Positions 50,454 to 58,846 of a stretch of 64,000 nt of DNA are shown piece by piece. The notes beneath the pieces are model-generated. The model was not told where the DNA came from. It ran no database searches and saw only the letters and a program-made list of their open reading frames with translations. Each line of letters opens with the position of its first letter. The first letter of the stretch is position 1. A program made the translations under genes and the position numbers. Source of the stretch: Oscillospiraceae bacterium. Lineage in GTDB: Bacteria > Bacillota > Clostridia > Oscillospirales > Acutalibacteraceae. The stretch is from the NCBI GenBank assembly GCA_015065965.1, contig SVPH01000006.1, forward strand, positions 23,188 to 87,187, written 5' to 3'.

Positions 50454-51251
50454 TTACTTTACTGCAAGGCGGATATTCCAGCCGCTTGTTTCAAGCAGTT
50501 CTTCTGCTTTTTTATCTGAACAACCCAGAATTTCAGTAACTATTCCTATCATCCTTCTGCGGAGTTTTTTGTTTGTCGGCTTAAGGTTTATCATCAAATT
50601 TTCATAAACACAGCCGCATTTTACCATGGATGCGGTTGAAATCATATTCAGAATGATTTTTTGTGCCGTTCCTGCTTTCATTCTTGTTGAGCCGGTAATG
50701 ACCTCCGGACCGGTATCGGCACATATATCTATATCTGCAGCCTTACCCAATTCCGTATCGTGATTATTCGTGATTGAAAAAGCCTTTGCACCAATACTTT
50801 TTGCGTAATTCACAGCCGATATAACATAAGCCGCCGAGCCGGAAGCGGAAATTCCGATTAATATATCTTTATTGTTGAAATTACGGCTTTTCAAGTCTTC
50901 AATACAGGCTTCAGGATTATCTTCCGCATTCTCTGCGGCTTTGAACATGCATTTTTCTCCGCCTGCAATAATTCCGTTGAACAAATCGTATGGCACACCA
51001 AAGGTAGGCGGACACTCCGCAGCATCGCACACGCCAAGCCTTCCCGAGGTTCCGCTTCCGATATAGAAGATTCTTCCGCCGGATTTTATTGCGTCAGCAA
51101 CCGAATCGCAAACAATTGATATTTGCGGCAAAGCGGATTCAACAGCAAGAGTAACTTTGCCGTTTTCATCATTAATTATCTTCAGCATTTCATATGTTGA
51201 CATTTTATCAATATCATATGTGTTCTGATTTCTCATTTCGGTTTTCAGCAT
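50454..51251 (-). CDS. murQ: N-acetylmuramic acid 6-phosphate etherase MurQ, short form
   Basis: 265 residues against about 300 for the family. The SIS-domain blocks are RIFYIGSGTSGRLGVCDAAE, CPPTFGVPYD, GISASGSAAYV and ITGSTRMKAGTAQK. It removes the lactyl ether of MurNAc-6-P to give GlcNAc-6-P in peptidoglycan recycling. The C terminus stops at GWNIRLAVK, about 35 residues earlier than usual, in the last helical bundle. The catalytic region is complete. It lies 9 nt downstream of the kinase gene in the same direction. Confidence 0.93.
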   Translation of the reverse strand: MLKTEMRNQNTYDIDKMSTYEMLKIINDENGKVTLAVESALPQISIVCDSVADAIKSGGRIFYIGSGTSGRLGVCDAAECPPTFGVPYDLFNGIIAGGEKCMFKAAENAEDNPEACIEDLKSRNFNNKDILIGISASGSAAYVISAVNYAKSIGAKAFSITNNHDTELGKAADIDICADTGPEVITGSTRMKAGTAQKIILNMISTASMVKCGCVYENLMINLKPTNKKLRRRMIGIVTEILGCSDKKAEELLETSGWNIRLAVK

Positions 51252-51260
51252 ATTGTCACC

Positions 51261-52154
51261 TTATATGTTTAATTTAGCAAGGGATATAGTACCGTTAACT
51301 GTAGGTTCATCTGAGAATATAAGCGGAAAATCGCTTCCGATATATTTAAGTAAAAAAGGCTTTAATATATCTTTTTGCTTACAAAGCCCGCCGCAAATAA
51401 CAGTTTTATCTTTTTTATCAAGAAAACTACGGGCGGCAGCAATTATTTTTGCTGCTTCACGAGCATTTCTGTCTATAATTCTCTCTGCTTCGTTATCACC
51501 TTGTTTATACGCCTCAAAAATAACGGGAGCAAAAGATGCAACATATGTTGCTCCGCCGGAGTAAATTTCCGCAACTGAGTTTTCAAGGCTTTTACCGAGT
51601 TTTTTCTCAACAAGACTAAAAATCAACTTACTTCCGCCTCTGCCGTCAAGGTATTCAAAGGCTGAATTAAGTGCATCTGAACCAAAGCAAAAACCGCTTC
51701 CGCCCTTATCTATCATATATCCTCTTCCGCCTGTGCGATGAAGTTTTTCGTCTGAACGGCTGAAAGCAATAATTCCTGTTCCCATAATAACAGCCGCTCC
51801 GTTTTTACCTTTTAATGCTGCTTCCAGAACGCTGTCAGCATCACTGCCGTTTGAATATGCACCGAAACCGAATTCGCCGAGAAATCGGTGAATTTCTGCA
51901 TTTATATCATTTGATCCGCTGCCTGCCAGACCGGCAAATACGGAAACTTCCGTATAGTCCAAACCCTCACATATCTCGGAAATGCCTTGTCCGAGTACCG
52001 ACTTGCAATTTTCTGTTCCTATATTAACAGGATTCGATGTGCCGAGAATAATTTGTCTGTTTTTTCTTTCGTTTAAATCCGTCAGCAGAAATTCGGTTTT
52101 TGTTCCTCCGCCGTCAATGCCTAAAAGATATTTTATGTTTTTTTCGGTCATCAA
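51261..52154 (-). CDS. BadF-type amino-sugar kinase, MurK/NagK-like
   Basis: 297 residues of the ASKHA fold: LLGIDGGGTKTEFLLTDL (phosphate 1), AAVIMGTGIIAFSR (phosphate 2) and GGRGYMIDKGGSGFCFG. Clostridial MurK phosphorylates both MurNAc and GlcNAc. Direct linkage to murQ (9 nt) makes MurNAc kinase the most likely role, giving MurNAc-6-P for MurQ. It is cytoplasmic. Confidence 0.83.
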   Translation of the reverse strand: MMTEKNIKYLLGIDGGGTKTEFLLTDLNERKNRQIILGTSNPVNIGTENCKSVLGQGISEICEGLDYTEVSVFAGLAGSGSNDINAEIHRFLGEFGFGAYSNGSDADSVLEAALKGKNGAAVIMGTGIIAFSRSDEKLHRTGGRGYMIDKGGSGFCFGSDALNSAFEYLDGRGGSKLIFSLVEKKLGKSLENSVAEIYSGGATYVASFAPVIFEAYKQGDNEAERIIDRNAREAAKIIAAARSFLDKKDKTVICGGLCKQKDILKPFLLKYIGSDFPLIFSDEPTVNGTISLAKLNI

Positions 52155-52173
52155 ATCAATCCTTATGCCTTTT

Positions 52174-52788
52174 TTATTTGTTTACGCATCGAAGCACCGC
52201 ATTGCCGTCACGGCAAAAATCAACAGCGGTGATTGAAATGTTATCAAGAGCAAACCTGAATTCATGAGGTTTAACTCCCAAAGCAGTAGGAATAAGATAC
52301 TCAAGGAATCCGTGGTGGCTGAAAACAGCAACACGGTCACCGAATGTAAATCTGTTTTTTATGTAAGAAATAAATTTTTCTGCACGGAGAACATTATCAT
52401 CAAAACTCTCACAGCCAAACTCATAATCTTTAGTGCCGAAAAGTTTTTCGCACATTTTTGTGTTTTTATAATAACGCTGAAGATACTCCTCATTGCAACC
52501 GTAATAACCGGGTGTGCATCCGCACTCAACCAGTTCAGGACAAATTTCAAGAACAGGATCATTGCTTTTTGCTTTGCAGACACCCGTCGCTGTTTTGAAA
52601 CTGCGTAAAAGTGAACTTGTGATATATGCTTCAATATGCAAATCCTTAAGTTTTTCGCCCAACTCAATGCATTGCAGTTCGCCCTTTGCGGTAAGTTCAC
52701 CGTCACTCGGGTCACGGTCTCCGATATTATCATACTGCGTTTCGGCATGTCGGATAAAAATAATTTCCAAAGAGTCCGGATTCTTCAT
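52174..52788 (-). CDS. Histidine phosphatase (phosphoglycerate-mutase-like)
   Basis: 204 residues from ATG 52788, 3 nt after AAAGGTGAG; the upstream extension to 52821 has no ribosome site. The RHG-type motif is IFIRHAETQYDN (phospho-His), and the second His is in VAVFSHHGFLEYLIP. It removes phosphate from a small molecule; the substrate is unknown. It is the first gene of a run with the kinase and murQ (19 nt gap), so sugar-phosphate turnover is plausible. Confidence 0.83.
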   Translation of the reverse strand: MKNPDSLEIIFIRHAETQYDNIGDRDPSDGELTAKGELQCIELGEKLKDLHIEAYITSSLLRSFKTATGVCKAKSNDPVLEICPELVECGCTPGYYGCNEEYLQRYYKNTKMCEKLFGTKDYEFGCESFDDNVLRAEKFISYIKNRFTFGDRVAVFSHHGFLEYLIPTALGVKPHEFRFALDNISITAVDFCRDGNAVLRCVNK

Positions 52789-53079
52789 GTTCTCACCTTT
52801 CTTTTTTGAGTATATCGGCATATCTGTCTGACTGAAATTTCTTTGTCAATTGTAAATTTATTATATCTGCAAAATCATATTATGTCAATTTGCACCTTAT
52901 CGGTTTTGCGTTACAGTTTTATATTATAAAAACATTGTTGAAATAAGTTTCAGATATTGACCTGTATACTTCAATTGATGTAAAATATAGGAAACACCAA
53001 ATTGGATACCGTATATTTGAAGAAATTTCTTTGATAAGATAATTACGGAATATAATGAAGTAAGGAAGAACGGTGAAAT

Positions 53080-54201
53080 ATGAAATATCATAAGCAAACA
53101 GTTTTGTGCGGCGCCGATGTTGTTGCAAAAAACGGATTTGATTTTCAAGGTAAATGCGGACTTATCACAAATCATACCGGCGTTCTCCGTGACCTTTCAT
53201 CAACGGTGGATATGCTCAAAAAAAAGTGTGACCTTACAACTCTTTTCGGACCCGAACATGGTGTCAGAGGCGATGTGCAGGCAGGGGAGAATATAGTTTC
53301 ATATACCGACAAAAGAACGGGACTTCCGGTATACAGTTTATACGGTGATGATATATCGGAAAGCGAAAAGATGATTACATCCCTTAACACAGTTATTTTT
53401 GATATTCAAGATGTGGGCGCAAGATTTTACACCTATGCTTATACCATGACTGACACAATGAAAATCTGCGCGAAACACGGTGTAAAGTTTGTTGTTCTTG
53501 ACCGACCGAATCCTTTGGGCGGAATAAAAGCGGAAGGAACCGTTCTTGACAGACGATTTTCTTCGTTTGTGGGAAGGTTCCCCACGCCTACCCGTTGCGG
53601 TCTTACCATCGGCGAATTCGCCCTTATGATGAATAAAACCGAAAACATCGGCTGTGACCTGACTGTTATTCCGATGGATGGCTGGAAAAGGGATATGCAC
53701 TATGATGATACTGATCTTGTTTTTATACAGCCGTCACCGAATATTCCCACGGTTGATACAGCGTTTGTTTATATTGGAACATGCATTTTTGAGGAAACAA
53801 ATCTTTCCGAGGGCAGAGGCACAACCAAACCTTTTGAAATGATTGGCGCACCGTGGATTGACAGCAAAGCGGTTATCGAAAGAATGGGGCAACAAGAAGG
53901 CGTTGTTTTTCGTGAATGTTCATTTACACCGACATTTTCAGATTATAAAGATACCTTCTGCCGCGGCATTCAACTGCATATTACCGACAGATATGCTTTT
54001 TCACCTTTTGCCGTAGGAATAAAACTGCTCGATACAATAAGAAAAACTCACGGTGAATTTGAGATTGAACCGTCTGTTACAAAACTTATCGGCACAGACA
54101 ACATCTTCCGTCCCGACTTCAATCCCGATGCTTTCATTGAAGAGGAACAACAAAAAGTTGCCGAATGGCAGGCACTCTCAAAAAAATGGTATCTGTATTG
54201 A
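53080..54201 (+). CDS. namZ: Exo-beta-N-acetylmuramidase NamZ (DUF1343, GH171)
   Basis: 373 residues. DUF1343 blocks are clear: GKCGLITNHTGVLRDLSSTV, LFGPEHGVRGDVQAGE, FDIQDVGARFYTYAYTM, LDRPNPLGG, FVGRFPTPTRCGLTIGEFA and ETNLSEGRGTTKPFE. NamZ releases MurNAc from the non-reducing end of peptidoglycan fragments. The Glu in GPEHGVRGD is in the conserved active-site region. No signal peptide is seen, so it may act on imported muropeptides. It lies divergently from the murQ-kinase operon and supplies its substrate. Confidence 0.9.
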   Translation: MKYHKQTVLCGADVVAKNGFDFQGKCGLITNHTGVLRDLSSTVDMLKKKCDLTTLFGPEHGVRGDVQAGENIVSYTDKRTGLPVYSLYGDDISESEKMITSLNTVIFDIQDVGARFYTYAYTMTDTMKICAKHGVKFVVLDRPNPLGGIKAEGTVLDRRFSSFVGRFPTPTRCGLTIGEFALMMNKTENIGCDLTVIPMDGWKRDMHYDDTDLVFIQPSPNIPTVDTAFVYIGTCIFEETNLSEGRGTTKPFEMIGAPWIDSKAVIERMGQQEGVVFRECSFTPTFSDYKDTFCRGIQLHITDRYAFSPFAVGIKLLDTIRKTHGEFEIEPSVTKLIGTDNIFRPDFNPDAFIEEEQQKVAEWQALSKKWYLY

Positions 54202-54316
54202 TATGGTAAAAGAGCATTATAATCCCAAGAGGGTTGATTTTTGTTATCTTTTAGAGTAGAATTATTTGCGGATATACGGCAGTTATATCTTTTATTAAAC
54301 ACAGGGAGCGGTATAT

Positions 54317-55942
54317 ATGAAAAAAATAAATAAGATATTGTGTTTACTGGTTGCATTTACAGTTGTTTTAGGAAGTATAGGTCTTTTTGCTTATGCATCT
54401 GAAAATGAAAAAAATTATTATTATATTGATTCCGTAAACGGTGATGATTCAAACAGCGGCACAGATATAAACAGTCCTGTCAAAACCATTGCTGGGCTTA
54501 AAAATCTTGATATCAAAGCAGGAACGCATTTTCTTTTCAAAAAAGGCGGCGAATACGAATGCACTTCAACCCTTACCTGCAACGGTACAAAAGAAAATCC
54601 CATTGTTATTTCCTCATACGGTGACGGCGAAAAAGCGGTTCTTTATACTGATAAAAACACTGAGGTTCTCCGCCTTTTTGATTGCTCGTATGTGACCGTA
54701 TCTGACCTTCATATCAAAGCGCCGAACGGCGGCGGTATATGGATTGATACTTATACTCAGATTTCTGAGGGCATAACAATCGAAAATGTTTATTTTACGG
54801 ATATGCAGAATTATAAGGTTCACAGCCGCGATGATAACTCAAGAGGTGCTGCACCGGCAAGAGCGGCAGTTATGGTTAAAGGTCTGCCTGCAAAATCAAG
54901 ATATGCCGTAAATGATCTTACAATCCGTAACTGCGAAGTTTATAACTGCGCAAACGGATTTATGATATGGGGTTCATGGAATGAATCACAGACACCGTGG
55001 TGTACGGAAGAAGAAATAGATCCCGTATACAATGAAGGCTTGCTGATTGAGGGCTGCTATTTCCATGAAATGGATGCCGAAGCAGTTATTGTCGGCATGT
55101 GCGACGGAGCGCTTGTCACTCATTGCCGTTCAATTAATTGCTGTCAGGGCGGTGCGGAACTTAAAGAAGACGGTGAAGTTGAATATTTCACTGCCGCAAT
55201 GTGGTTCTGGGGCAGCGTAAACAGCACAATTCAGTATTGTGAAATCGCAGGTCAGAAGAATATCGGTGACGGTATGGCGGTTGACTTTGACTCTTATTCC
55301 CATAACTGCACTTATCAGTATATCTATTCCCACGATAATGTACGCTTTATGTGTAACTGCCCCAATCATAGCGGACATCACGGCAATACCGTGCGCTACT
55401 GTCTTTCGGTAAACGATAACAAAGGTCGTTCAACAACGGCAGTCGGCGAGTGCGGTGAACATAACTTCAGTTTCTATAACAATACAATTATCAACTGCGG
55501 CGAATTCCAGTTTAAAAATCTCTTTAATTCCTATATTGCAAACAACATAATCGTTCCTGCAGAAGGTGCAACTTTTGCTTATGATATTGATTCGTCAAGA
55601 GGCAATGTGTTTGAAAATAACTGTTATTATGATGTTATGTCTCCGCTTGTTGACTTAGGTGCGCTGAATACCGTTCCGGGATTCAGCGGCACGGATTACT
55701 CCGATGTAAACAGTTTCAAACTCTCTGCAGACTCGCCGCTTATCGGTGCAGGCAGTAAAGTTAATGACGGACCAAAAACCGATTTCTTCGGAAATCCCAT
55801 AGAAAGCAACAATATAGGTTGTTACGGCGGTACAGGTACGGATACGGAGTATAAGGGCGAGAACATACTTGAAAAAATAATCCGTACAATCCTTGATGTT
55901 ATCGAAACACTTATCCACGAAATAAAAGTTATTTTTGATTAA
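54317..55942 (+). CDS. Secreted right-handed beta-helix protein
   Basis: 541 residues, ATG 54317 after GGGAGCGG. A signal peptide is present (MKKINKILCLLVAFTVVLGS, likely cut after YAS). The mature N terminus YYIDSVNGDDSNSGTDINSP is the usual start of DUF1565/pectate-lyase-like helices, and the repeated turns continue to about residue 460. A C-terminal helix (about 510-541) follows. Such proteins are polysaccharide lyases, epimerases or glycan binders. No catalytic residues can be assigned with certainty. Confidence 0.8.
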   Translation: MKKINKILCLLVAFTVVLGSIGLFAYASENEKNYYYIDSVNGDDSNSGTDINSPVKTIAGLKNLDIKAGTHFLFKKGGEYECTSTLTCNGTKENPIVISSYGDGEKAVLYTDKNTEVLRLFDCSYVTVSDLHIKAPNGGGIWIDTYTQISEGITIENVYFTDMQNYKVHSRDDNSRGAAPARAAVMVKGLPAKSRYAVNDLTIRNCEVYNCANGFMIWGSWNESQTPWCTEEEIDPVYNEGLLIEGCYFHEMDAEAVIVGMCDGALVTHCRSINCCQGGAELKEDGEVEYFTAAMWFWGSVNSTIQYCEIAGQKNIGDGMAVDFDSYSHNCTYQYIYSHDNVRFMCNCPNHSGHHGNTVRYCLSVNDNKGRSTTAVGECGEHNFSFYNNTIINCGEFQFKNLFNSYIANNIIVPAEGATFAYDIDSSRGNVFENNCYYDVMSPLVDLGALNTVPGFSGTDYSDVNSFKLSADSPLIGAGSKVNDGPKTDFFGNPIESNNIGCYGGTGTDTEYKGENILEKIIRTILDVIETLIHEIKVIFD

Positions 55943-55976
55943 TGGATTCGGAATTTAATTTGAATTACGGTTAACT

Positions 55977-56009
55977 AAAAAACAGCGGTGAAAAATCACC
56001 GCTGTTTTT
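55977..56009. terminator. Bidirectional terminator
   Basis: AAAAACAGCGGTGA pairs with TCACCGCTGTTTTT around an AAAA loop. Confidence 0.9.
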
Positions 56010-56015
56010 GCTTTA

Positions 56016-57110
56016 TTAAAATTCCGGGATTTCAATGGGTACGCCGCCCTGAACCGCTGATTCATGAGCAAGTATGCCGGGGAGTGACATGTTGATTGCA
56101 AAGTCAACATCAAGCGCAGGCTTTTTGTTTTCAACAAGGCAGTTGATGAAATCTTTAACCATTTTTGCATCTGCGCCGCCGTGACCGCTTGAGTCTTCGC
56201 CTTCATAGCAAGTTGTAACGGGAATGTCAATTTTTGAGTTTGCAGAGAATGTACCGGGTATGCTGTGAAGACTTGCAAGAGTGTGAGCATTGTCAACAAC
56301 CGCCCTGCGGTCGGTTTCAACGGTTCCTCTTGTGCCGCAGATGCGGTAGTTATGGTCATAACTCGTGTATGCGCCAAAACTTACAAGAAGTCTGATAACT
56401 GCGCCTTTTGCAGTTTTGAAAAGTGCAACGCCTGTTTCTTTTCTTTCGGGAGTATATGGGTCATAGTTGATATCCGCTTCCATGCAGGTAACGCTTACAC
56501 AGCGGTCATTCATTACATAAAGCAGAGGACCGAGTTCGTGTGTGAGGTATCTGATGGCAGGCTGATATGTTCTCCAATGACCTTCAGGGTAATATGTGGG
56601 TGAAAATTCATCGGGATTAAGAGCGTGAAGGTATTCGGCTTCCGCATATGCGATTTCACCGAGAAGACCGTCTTCGTGCATTTTCTTCCATGTTTCAATA
56701 AATGCCCAATAACAGCAGTTTTCAGCCGCCATATATGTCAATTCGGGGTGAGCAGCAACTGCTTGTTTGAGTTCTTTTGCTTCTTCGACGGAGTTAACCG
56801 AGGGGATTTCGCAAAGAACATGCTTGCCTGCCTCAAATGCTTTAATAACGATAGGTACATGGTAAACTGCTTCTGTTGCAACAATAACGGCATCTATATC
56901 CGATTTGAGGAATTCGTCATAATCGCTGAACTGAATGAGGTTGGGGTCGTTCACTGCTTCTGCAAGTTCTTCGTAACCTGATTTGAGAATTGCAGGGTTA
57001 TGGTCGCAGACCGAAACGAGTTTTGCATTTTTAAGACCCGCAAGGCATCTTGCAACGGCAGTACCTCTGCCGAGACCTACAACGCCGCACTTTATAATTT
57101 TTTCGCTCAT
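56016..57110 (-). CDS. Gfo/Idh/MocA family oxidoreductase
   Basis: 364 residues. The Rossmann start is CGVVGLGRGTAVARCLAG. The nicotinamide-side Lys motif is CEIPSV in place of CEKP, after EAGKHVL. The C-terminal half is the usual alpha/beta substrate domain, with EAEYLHALNPDE and GTRGTVETDRR. These NAD(P) enzymes oxidise or reduce sugars, inositols and related alcohols. The Lys of the common EKP motif is replaced by Ile, so the catalytic mechanism may differ; some glycoside-acting members also vary here. The substrate is unknown. Confidence 0.85.
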   Translation of the reverse strand: MSEKIIKCGVVGLGRGTAVARCLAGLKNAKLVSVCDHNPAILKSGYEELAEAVNDPNLIQFSDYDEFLKSDIDAVIVATEAVYHVPIVIKAFEAGKHVLCEIPSVNSVEEAKELKQAVAAHPELTYMAAENCCYWAFIETWKKMHEDGLLGEIAYAEAEYLHALNPDEFSPTYYPEGHWRTYQPAIRYLTHELGPLLYVMNDRCVSVTCMEADINYDPYTPERKETGVALFKTAKGAVIRLLVSFGAYTSYDHNYRICGTRGTVETDRRAVVDNAHTLASLHSIPGTFSANSKIDIPVTTCYEGEDSSGHGGADAKMVKDFINCLVENKKPALDVDFAINMSLPGILAHESAVQGGVPIEIPEF

Positions 57111-57132
57111 GTTTATATCTCCTTAATTTGAA

Positions 57133-58281
57133 TCAAGCAAGTTCTTTTGCAAGTGATTTAATCTGTTCGATATTTATATCTTTCATTGCAGAATGGATTG
57201 TAACCGTTGTTTCAGCAAAAGCAATGTCTTTACTGCTTTCAAACGCTTTGGTTATTTTCTTTGCAACAAGGGGAGCCCAACTGCCGTTTTCGATTATGCC
57301 GATTTTGCGGTTTCTGTAGCCGCGTTCGGTAAGTTCATTTATGAATTCACGCATAAACGGGAAAATATCACCGTTGTAAGTGGTTGAAGCAAGAACGATT
57401 TTGCCGTAACGGAATGCATCTTCAACCGCCTCAGCCATATCACAGCGTGCAAGGTCATTTACAGCAACTTTTGCGCAACCGTTCTTTTTGAGTTCTTCTG
57501 CAAGCATTTCGACGGCCTTTTTGGTGTTGCCGTAAACGGAAGTGTAGCAGATGACAACGCCTTCGCTTTCAACTCCGTATGATGACCAAGTGTTATACAG
57601 GTCAATATAATATCCGAGGTTTTCTGTAAGAACGGGACCGTGGAGAGGGCAAATTGTTTGAACATCCAGTCCGCCGAGTTTTGCAAGGACAGCCTGAACC
57701 TGTACACCGTATTTGCCGACAATGCCGAAATAGTATCTGCGTGCTTCGCAATCCCAGTCTTCATCTGCGTCAAGAGCACCGAATTTACCGAAAGCATCTG
57801 CCGAAAACAGAACTTTATCGGTGCTGTCATATGTCATCATAACCTCTGGCCAGTGTACCATCGGGGCAGTGCAGAATGTTAAAATGCGGTTGCCGAGTGA
57901 AAGACTGTCACCGTCTTTTACGGCTATTCTGCGGTCAGCATAGTCTGTGCCGAAGAACTTCTGCATCATAACAAAAGCCTTGTCTGTAGCAACAACAACT
58001 GCATTTGGGTATGCTTCTGTAAATTTGCCGATATTAGCCGAATGATCAGGTTCCATATGCTGAACTATAAGATAATCGGGATTTTTTGTGCCGAGTGCTT
58101 CTTTTATATTTTCAAGCCATTCGTCACCGAAATTTGCATCAACCGTATCCATAACGGCAATTTTATCATCTTCAATAATATAGGAATTATATGCCATTCC
58201 GTTGGGTACAATGTACTGACCTTCAAATAAATCAATGTTGCGGTCATTAACGCCGACGTATGTGATTTTTTCTGAAATCAT
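57133..58281 (-). CDS. FprA-type flavodiiron protein
   Basis: 382 residues. The N-terminal metallo-beta-lactamase-like domain has the diiron ligands in VQHMEPDHSANIG, APMVHWPEVM (His), FSADAFGKFGALD (Asp) and CPLHGPVL (His). The C-terminal flavodoxin domain starts VICYTSVYGNTKKAVEML. These proteins reduce O2 to water or NO to N2O and protect anaerobes from oxidative or nitrosative stress. It is cytoplasmic and transcribed in the same direction as the Gfo/Idh gene, 22 nt upstream of it. Confidence 0.93.
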   Translation of the reverse strand: MISEKITYVGVNDRNIDLFEGQYIVPNGMAYNSYIIEDDKIAVMDTVDANFGDEWLENIKEALGTKNPDYLIVQHMEPDHSANIGKFTEAYPNAVVVATDKAFVMMQKFFGTDYADRRIAVKDGDSLSLGNRILTFCTAPMVHWPEVMMTYDSTDKVLFSADAFGKFGALDADEDWDCEARRYYFGIVGKYGVQVQAVLAKLGGLDVQTICPLHGPVLTENLGYYIDLYNTWSSYGVESEGVVICYTSVYGNTKKAVEMLAEELKKNGCAKVAVNDLARCDMAEAVEDAFRYGKIVLASTTYNGDIFPFMREFINELTERGYRNRKIGIIENGSWAPLVAKKITKAFESSKDIAFAETTVTIHSAMKDINIEQIKSLAKELA

Positions 58282-58446
58282 TTTGATGAACTCCTTTTTT
58301 ATAACATTATCAGAAGTATTCTAACATAATTAAATGAAAATTAAAAGAGGTTTGTTTAACCATAGAAAAATTTTTTGATATATATACTTTTTCGGAAAAA
58401 GATGATATAATTTAGATATATTTTCAAAAAACGAAGGAGAATAAAT

Positions 58447-58827
58447 ATGAGCAAAGTAATTTATACAAAAAATGCACCCGAGGCAATCGGACCGTATTCA
58501 CAAGCGATTGTTACCGGAGGGCTTCTTTTTACATCCGGTCAGATTCCCATAAATCCGGCAAGCGGAGCGGTTGAAGTCCAGACAATTGAAGAGCAGACTG
58601 AGCAGGTTTGTAAAAATCTTGCAGCAGTGCTTGAAGAGGCAGACGCATCGTTTGAAAGTGTTGTAAAAACTACTTGTTTCCTTAAAAACATGGAGGATTT
58701 TGCTCAGTTTAACGGAGTTTATTCAAAATATTTTGTCAGCAAACCTGCAAGGTCATGTGTTGCGGTTAAAGAACTTCCCAAAGGTGTTCTTGTGGAAGTG
58801 GAGTTAATTGCGGAAGTTACAAAATAA
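58447..58827 (+). CDS. ridA: RidA family reactive-imine deaminase
   Basis: 126 residues. Signature blocks are APEAIGPYSQAIVTGGLLFT, SGQIPINPASG, KTTCFLKNMEDFAQFNGVY and the catalytic RSCVAVKELPKGVLVEVE. The active-site Arg in PARSCVAV, together with the C-terminal Glu, hydrolyses enamine/imine intermediates of amino-acid metabolism. A GAAGGAG site precedes ATG 58447. The next gene starts 19 nt later and is probably cotranscribed. Confidence 0.94.
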   Translation: MSKVIYTKNAPEAIGPYSQAIVTGGLLFTSGQIPINPASGAVEVQTIEEQTEQVCKNLAAVLEEADASFESVVKTTCFLKNMEDFAQFNGVYSKYFVSKPARSCVAVKELPKGVLVEVELIAEVTK

Positions 58828-58846
58828 CTACATAAAAGGTGAAGTT

